Shown one piece after another: positions 11,580 through 12,767 of a stretch of DNA of 12,767 bases. The notes beneath the pieces were generated by a model. It was not told the DNA's origin and ran no database searches. It was given only the letters and a program-made list of their open reading frames with translations. The stretch comes from Candidatus Woesearchaeota archaeon (lineage in GTDB: Archaea; Nanobdellota; Nanobdellia; Woesearchaeales; GW2011-AR4). Where the stretch lies: assembly GCA_016784195.1 (NCBI GenBank), contig JADHVE010000032.1, positions 1 through 12,767 on the forward strand, read 5' to 3'. Both the position numbers and the translations under genes were made by a program. Position 1 is the first letter of the stretch; each line of letters begins with the position of its first letter.

Positions 11580-12767
11580 ATGTTTTTTAAGAAGTCCAAC
11601 CAAGAAGACGCTATTATCCCACCTCCACCTCCATTTCCAGGAATAACAGAAGAAAAATTGGAGAAAAAATTTGATTTTACCGAATTTATCAAAAAAGAAT
11701 CTAAAACAAAACAAAAAAAAGAAAAGACAGCACTAGACTTGGGGTTGGAACAATTAGAACAAGAATCATTAAACCTAACAAAAGAAAAAAAGCCAAAAGT
11801 CAAAAAACAGCTATTTCTAAAGAAGACTTCAGAAACAGAAGCAGTTCCTAAGCCAGCTAAAAAACCAAAAATTTTCAGCAATATAAAAAAATCATTATTC
11901 GATTTATTCAAACCTAAAGAAACATTCAAACCAGAACAACTTCCTACAAAGAAAAAACTACCTAAACTCAAAAAACCACCAAAACTAAAAGAAACCCCCG
12001 AAAAAGACAGCTCTGAGAAACCAAAAATTTTCAGCAATATAAAAAAATCATTATTCGATTTATTCAAACCTAAAGAAACATTCAAACCAGAACAACTACC
12101 CCCACTAAAAAAACCTCCCAAGTTAAAAGAGACACCTGGAAAAATATCTTTACCAAATTTAAAGAAAACTCCATTAGCAAGACCCTCTGAGATATATCTG
12201 GCAAAGCAGGAAATAGCAAAGGAAATAGAAGATCTGAAAAACCCCCCTAAAAAAGACAACTCTAAAAAACCAAAAATTTTCAACAACCTAAAACAATCCT
12301 TATTAGATCTATTCAAACCTAAAGAAACATCCAAACCAGAACAGCTCCCTACAAAGAAAAAACTACCTAAACTCAAAAAACCACCAAAACCCAAGGAGAT
12401 CTCTGAAAAAGAAATACATCTTCCAGATTTAGAGGAAACTCCAGTGGAAAACCTACCTGAAATATTCCTAGCAGAGAAGGAAATAGAAGACATAGAAAAA
12501 ATCTCTGAAAAAGACAACTCTAAGAAACCAAAAATTTTCAACAACCTAAAACAATCATTATTAGATCTATTCAAACCTAAAGAAACATCCAAACCAGAAC
12601 AACTTCCTACCAAGAAAAAACCCTCAAAACCAAAAAACCCCCCTGAAAAAGACAACTCTAAGAAACCAGAAACCTCTGACCAACCAAAACAATCCTTATT
12701 AGATCTATTCAAACCTAAAGAAACATCCAAACCAGAACAAATCTCTACAAAGAAAAAACTACCTAAA
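11580..12767 (+). CDS. Lysine/proline-rich protein with five SL(F/L)DLFKPKE repeats (3' end outside window)
   Basis: An open frame of 396 codons running off the window without a stop. I do not recognise a named family. It opens MFFKKSNQED, then IIPPPPPPFPG (12-22), the same hydrophobic/basic plus polyproline layout as the 203-aa protein at 5763-6374. A charged stretch follows. From about residue 95 come five copies of a 25-40 residue unit of the form KPKIF(S/N)N(I/L)K(K/Q)SL(F/L)DLF followed by KPKET(F/S)KPEQLPTKKK, starting near residues 95, 147, 230, 316 and 362. The fifth lacks the KIFNN part. Between copies lie proline/lysine linkers and two related helical pieces, PSEIYLAKQEIAKEI and LPEIFLAEKEIEDI. 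The protein should be highly basic and mostly disordered, with the SLxDLF units as short binding helices. No membrane segment is seen. It begins 38 bp after scpB. Confidence 0.8.
   Translation, partial: MFFKKSNQEDAIIPPPPPFPGITEEKLEKKFDFTEFIKKESKTKQKKEKTALDLGLEQLEQESLNLTKEKKPKVKKQLFLKKTSETEAVPKPAKKPKIFSNIKKSLFDLFKPKETFKPEQLPTKKKLPKLKKPPKLKETPEKDSSEKPKIFSNIKKSLFDLFKPKETFKPEQLPPLKKPPKLKETPGKISLPNLKKTPLARPSEIYLAKQEIAKEIEDLKNPPKKDNSKKPKIFNNLKQSLLDLFKPKETSKPEQLPTKKKLPKLKKPPKPKEISEKEIHLPDLEETPVENLPEIFLAEKEIEDIEKISEKDNSKKPKIFNNLKQSLLDLFKPKETSKPEQLPTKKKPSKPKNPPEKDNSKKPETSDQPKQSLLDLFKPKETSKPEQISTKKKLPK
11862..12767 (+). repeat. Five in-frame dispersed repeats within the lysine/proline-rich gene
   Basis: Copies begin at about 11862, 12018, 12267, 12525 and 12663. 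Spacings are 156, 249, 258 and 138 bp, all multiples of three. Copies 1 and 2 are identical over 80 bp (11862-11941 and 12018-12097). Copies 3 and 4 are nearly identical to each other and differ from 1-2 at shared positions. Copy 5 lacks the conserved first part. The pattern fits stepwise internal duplication under selection for the protein frame. Confidence 0.9.

Noticed and set aside
11510..12730. Long minus-strand open frame opposite the lysine/proline-rich gene
   Set aside because: It is the complement of a repetitive lysine/proline gene that has few TTA/CTA/TCA words in that frame. The plus strand has the Shine-Dalgarno and operon context, and the minus-strand product is only a serine/phenylalanine/glycine low-complexity string.
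11862..12767. CRISPR array
   Set aside because: The repeats are long, unequally spaced, in frame and part of a protein-coding sequence; there are no short direct repeats with unique spacers.
11862..12767. Clathrin-box function for the LLDLF motifs
   Set aside because: Resemblance of a five-residue word only; no clathrin-like partner is expected in an archaeon of this kind.

Overview
The window is AT-rich archaeal DNA. It carries an archaeal sliding clamp (PCNA), an archaeal-type RNase J, a tRNA-Leu interrupted by introns, ScpB, and many genes with a TATA box about 20-30 bp before the start codon, as expected for leaderless transcripts. Dense packing, many small lysine-rich unknown proteins and proline-rich FLKFLKRKK/PPPLP proteins suggest a DPANN-type archaeon (Woesearchaeota/Pacearchaeota-like). 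That placement is inference.

Layout. 1-2939 (minus strand): the start of an unknown gene, PCNA, an unknown 155-aa protein, and RNase J. 2940-3312: a 373-bp gap without a convincing gene but full of perfect hairpins enclosed by a long-range closing helix. I read it as a plus-strand structured RNA of about 324 nt whose promoter overlaps that of RNase J. 3313-4755 (minus): a polytopic GT-C-like membrane protein. 4801-4961 (minus): tRNA-Leu(CAA), which reads correctly only if two introns are removed, one at the canonical 37/38 site and one inside the anticodon stem. 4962-5115: a strong two-part hairpin. 5116-6374 (minus): a three-gene operon of unknown coiled-coil proteins, two of which share a 65-residue module that aligns without gaps. 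6479-8296 (plus): an exported, membrane-anchored lamin-tail-domain protein. 8298-9927 (minus): a DUF47/PhoU-like protein and a PiT phosphate transporter in an overlapping pair. 10035-12767 (plus): a coiled-coil/winged-helix-like protein, ScpB with a long charged tail, and a lysine/proline-rich protein with five copies of an SL(F/L)DLFKPKE motif that runs off the window.

How the genes work together. PCNA belongs to replication, RNase J to RNA turnover, ScpB and probably its overlapping partner to chromosome organisation, and DUF47-PiT to phosphate uptake. The regions most likely to hold something undescribed are the 2987-3310 RNA, the two-intron tRNA, the paralogous coiled-coil operon, and the repeat protein downstream of scpB.
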